A stretch of DNA of 64,000 bases, from the NCBI GenBank assembly GCA_002840785.1, contig PHCH01000008.1:1-64000 (forward strand). Direction: 5' to 3'. The notes under the pieces were generated by a model. It searched no databases and was not told where the DNA came from. It saw nothing but the letters and a program-made list of their open reading frames with translations. How positions within the stretch are numbered: the first letter of the stretch is position 1; the number at the start of each line of letters is the position of its first letter. The position numbers were made by a program, and so were the translations under genes. This stretch comes from Betaproteobacteria bacterium HGW-Betaproteobacteria-4. GTDB lineage: Bacteria > Pseudomonadota > Gammaproteobacteria > Burkholderiales > Rhodocyclaceae. Shown piece by piece: positions 62,347 to 64,000 of this stretch.

Positions 62347-63201
62347 ATGCAATTCAAACAACAGATCGTGCAATGCCTCGGGCCGTCTGGGCTGCACCGG
62401 ATGGCTTACACCGAGTGGGGCGCCCGCGACAATCCGCGCGTCCTCGTCTGCGTCCATGGCCTGACCCGCAACGGCCGCGATTTCGATGCGCTGGCCGAGG
62501 CCATGTCGGGCCACTACCGGGTGATTTGTCCGGATGTCGTCGGCCGCGGTCAGAGTGGCCATCTGCGCGACCCGGCGGGCTACGTCATTCCGCAATACGT
62601 TGGCGACATGGTGACGCTGATTGCCCGCCTCAATGTCGAAACCGTGCATTGGGTCGGTACCTCGATGGGTGGCCTGATCGGCATGGGGCTGGCGGCCCAG
62701 GAAGGGACGCCGATCCACAAGATGGTGCTCAACGATGTCGGGCCGGTGATCACCGCCGAATCGTTGCAGCGCATCGGTGCCTATGTTGGTACCGATCCGG
62801 ACTGGGCGACTTTCGAGGAGGCGCTGGCCTTCGTCAAATTCGTCAGTGAGCCCTTCGGCGCGCTGACCGAGGCGCAGTGGTATCACCTGACCGAAACCGG
62901 CGTTGTCCAGGGCAGCGACGGCCGCTGGCGCTTCCGTTACGACCCGCGCATCGCCGAGCCGTTCCGGGCTGCCTTTGCCGACAAGGATGTCGACCTCTGG
63001 CCGCTCTACGAGCAGATCAAGTGCCCGACGCTGGTCATTCGCGGCGCCGAGTCGGACCTGTTGACCCGCGACACCTGGCAAAAAATGGCTTCCTGCGGTC
63101 CACGGGCAAAACTGGCCGAAATCGAAGGCGTCGGCCATGCCCCGATGTTCCAGTCGGAAGACCAGATTGCCGTAGTTCGCGATTTCCTGCTGAGCGCATG
63201 A
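62347..63201 (+). CDS. alpha/beta hydrolase
   Basis: 284-residue cytosolic alpha/beta hydrolase. The nucleophile elbow is GTSMGGLIG (Ser). The oxyanion strand is LVCVHGLTRNGRDFDALAEA. The catalytic Asp is probably in LVIRGAESDLLTRD and the His in IEGVGHAPMFQSEDQIAVVR. The ribosome site GGAGGAGAAAAG precedes the ATG. Its stop overlaps the next hydrolase start by 4 bp. Substrate unknown. Confidence 0.88.
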   Translation: MQFKQQIVQCLGPSGLHRMAYTEWGARDNPRVLVCVHGLTRNGRDFDALAEAMSGHYRVICPDVVGRGQSGHLRDPAGYVIPQYVGDMVTLIARLNVETVHWVGTSMGGLIGMGLAAQEGTPIHKMVLNDVGPVITAESLQRIGAYVGTDPDWATFEEALAFVKFVSEPFGALTEAQWYHLTETGVVQGSDGRWRFRYDPRIAEPFRAAFADKDVDLWPLYEQIKCPTLVIRGAESDLLTRDTWQKMASCGPRAKLAEIEGVGHAPMFQSEDQIAVVRDFLLSA

Positions 63202-63959
63202 AGCACGTCGTTGTTCACGGGCTGAAGCTCGAATATCGCGATTTCCCTGCCGCCGCCGATGGCCGGCCAACCCTGTTGATGCTCCACGAAGGCCTCGGTT
63301 GCGTCAGCATGTGGCGGCATTTTCCGGAAAAGCTGGCCGCGGCGACCGGTTGCCGGCTGATCGTCTGGTCGCGCGCCGGCTACGGTGGTTCCGAGCCCTA
63401 TGCCGAAGCGCGCACGCCGCGCTACATGCATCGCGAGGGTGAGGAAATGCTGCCGGCGCTGGTCGCTGCGCTGGGCGTCGAACGGCCCCTGCTCATCGGC
63501 CACAGCGACGGCGGCAGCATCGCGCTGATCTTCGCCGGCGCCTTCCCCGAGATGCCACTCGGCGTTGCCGTCATGGCGCCGCACGAGTTTGTCGAAGAGA
63601 TCACGCTGGCTGGCATCCGCGAGGCCAGGACGGCTTGGCAGACGACCGATCTGCCGAAAAAGCTGGCGCGCTACCACCACGCGCAGACCGAACGCGTTTT
63701 CAGCGACTGGAACGACACCTGGCTGTCGCCGGCTTTCCGCGACTGGAACATCGAGGGTTATCTGCCGAAGATTCGCTGCCCGGTGCTCGCCATCCAGGGC
63801 GCCGACGACGAATACGCGACGATGCGCCAGATCGACGTCATCGCCGAACAGGTGCCCGGCACCCAGTTGCTCAAGCTCGCCGACTGCGGCCACTCGCCGC
63901 ACCGCGATCAGGAAGACGCCGTGCTGGCGGCCCTAACGGCTTTCGTCGGCCGGTTCTGA
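63198..63959 (+). CDS. alpha/beta hydrolase
   Basis: 253 residues from the ATG at 63198, overlapping the previous hydrolase stop (ATGA). Nucleophile elbow GHSDGGSIALIFAG (Ser); oxyanion strand LLMLHEGLGCVSMWRHFPEK; likely catalytic Asp in IQGADDEYATM and His in LADCGHSPHRDQED. HEGLGCVSMW is a pattern shared with MhpC-like and pimeloyl-ester-type hydrolases, but the substrate cannot be assigned. Two adjacent, translationally coupled but not closely similar hydrolases suggest sequential steps on one ester or ring-cleavage product. Confidence 0.88.
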   Translation: MKHVVVHGLKLEYRDFPAAADGRPTLLMLHEGLGCVSMWRHFPEKLAAATGCRLIVWSRAGYGGSEPYAEARTPRYMHREGEEMLPALVAALGVERPLLIGHSDGGSIALIFAGAFPEMPLGVAVMAPHEFVEEITLAGIREARTAWQTTDLPKKLARYHHAQTERVFSDWNDTWLSPAFRDWNIEGYLPKIRCPVLAIQGADDEYATMRQIDVIAEQVPGTQLLKLADCGHSPHRDQEDAVLAALTAFVGRF

Positions 63960-64000
63960 TTCCGGCTGTTTCGCCGCGCCCTTCTCGAGCCAGCGCAGTA
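63933..64000 (-). CDS. possible 3' end of the next gene (partial)
   Basis: On the reverse strand the last bases of the window read LRWLEKGAAKQPESEPADES and one Arg before a TAG at 63935-63933, overlapping the hydrolase 3' end by 27 bp. Composition looks protein-like (charged C-terminal tail), but only 21 codons are visible and no family can be named. Confidence 0.3.
   Translation of the reverse strand, partial: LRWLEKGAAKQPESEPADESR

Noticed and set aside
62347-63959. Tandem duplication of alpha/beta hydrolase genes
   Set aside because: The two proteins share the fold and motif order only; their sequences differ throughout, so they are not a recent duplication.
1-64000. Search for CRISPR arrays, insertion sequences, integrases and phage genes
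   Set aside because: No regularly spaced direct repeats, transposase motifs or phage structural genes were seen anywhere in the window.

Overview
The window reads as the chromosome of a GC-rich Gram-negative betaproteobacterium. The gene order ndk-rlmN-pilF-rodZ-ispG-hisS-yfgM-bamB-der-hfq-hflX-hflK-hflC-hisZ-purA, followed by rnr-rlmB, is typical of betaproteobacteria. The style of the neighbours (TRAP dicarboxylate transport with its own DctS/DctR pair, many sensor kinases, GGDEF and HDOD proteins) points to a Rhodocyclales member close to Dechloromonas/Azonexus. That placement is inference from gene content only. No phage, insertion sequence, CRISPR array or integron was seen.

Layout. 1-6.2 kb: trxA (cut by the window edge), then a C4-dicarboxylate-type TRAP transporter (dctPQM) divergent from its two-component system, with a dyad-rich control region between them. 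6.3-22 kb: a dense housekeeping block (nucleotide metabolism, tRNA/rRNA modification, pilus biogenesis, isoprenoid synthesis, outer-membrane assembly, GTPases, HflKC, purine synthesis). 22-27.4 kb: a small secreted protein, a tRNA-Leu fragment, RNase R, an HDOD protein, a hemerythrin-like protein and RlmB. 27.4-36.8 kb: a diguanylate cyclase, a tripartite RND efflux operon with a divergent TetR repressor and an AcrR-type operator, and a haem-c-containing sensor kinase. 36.9-50.9 kb: a CorC/HlyC-like membrane protein, alanine dehydrogenase, an orphan ClpP-like protease, RarD, a second diguanylate cyclase, a periplasmic-binding-protein plus hybrid-kinase pair, and a TonB-dependent receptor. 50.9-64 kb: a second HDOD protein with a dual-receiver regulator, cysDN sulfate activation, SodC, FumC, another hybrid kinase, ComEC and two alpha/beta hydrolases.

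Two signals cut across the annotation. First, an interspersed repeat of about 40 bp (core GTTGACCGTAGCAAT or its complement) occurs ten times between 21.9 and 60.4 kb, most often just after a stop codon. Four copies lie inside coding sequence: one supplies most of the lipoprotein signal peptide of the efflux outer-membrane factor, one encodes the C-terminus of alanine dehydrogenase, one supplies the last residues and stop codon of the CorC-like protein, and one diverged copy lies inside comEC. Second, six loci (dctP, hfq, hflK, purA, the tRNA-Leu/rnr junction and fumC) each appear to lack roughly 60-150 bp of expected sequence at a clean junction. Several of these genes are essential or nearly so. 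Assembly error is therefore the first explanation to test, but a real deletion process cannot be excluded from the sequence alone.
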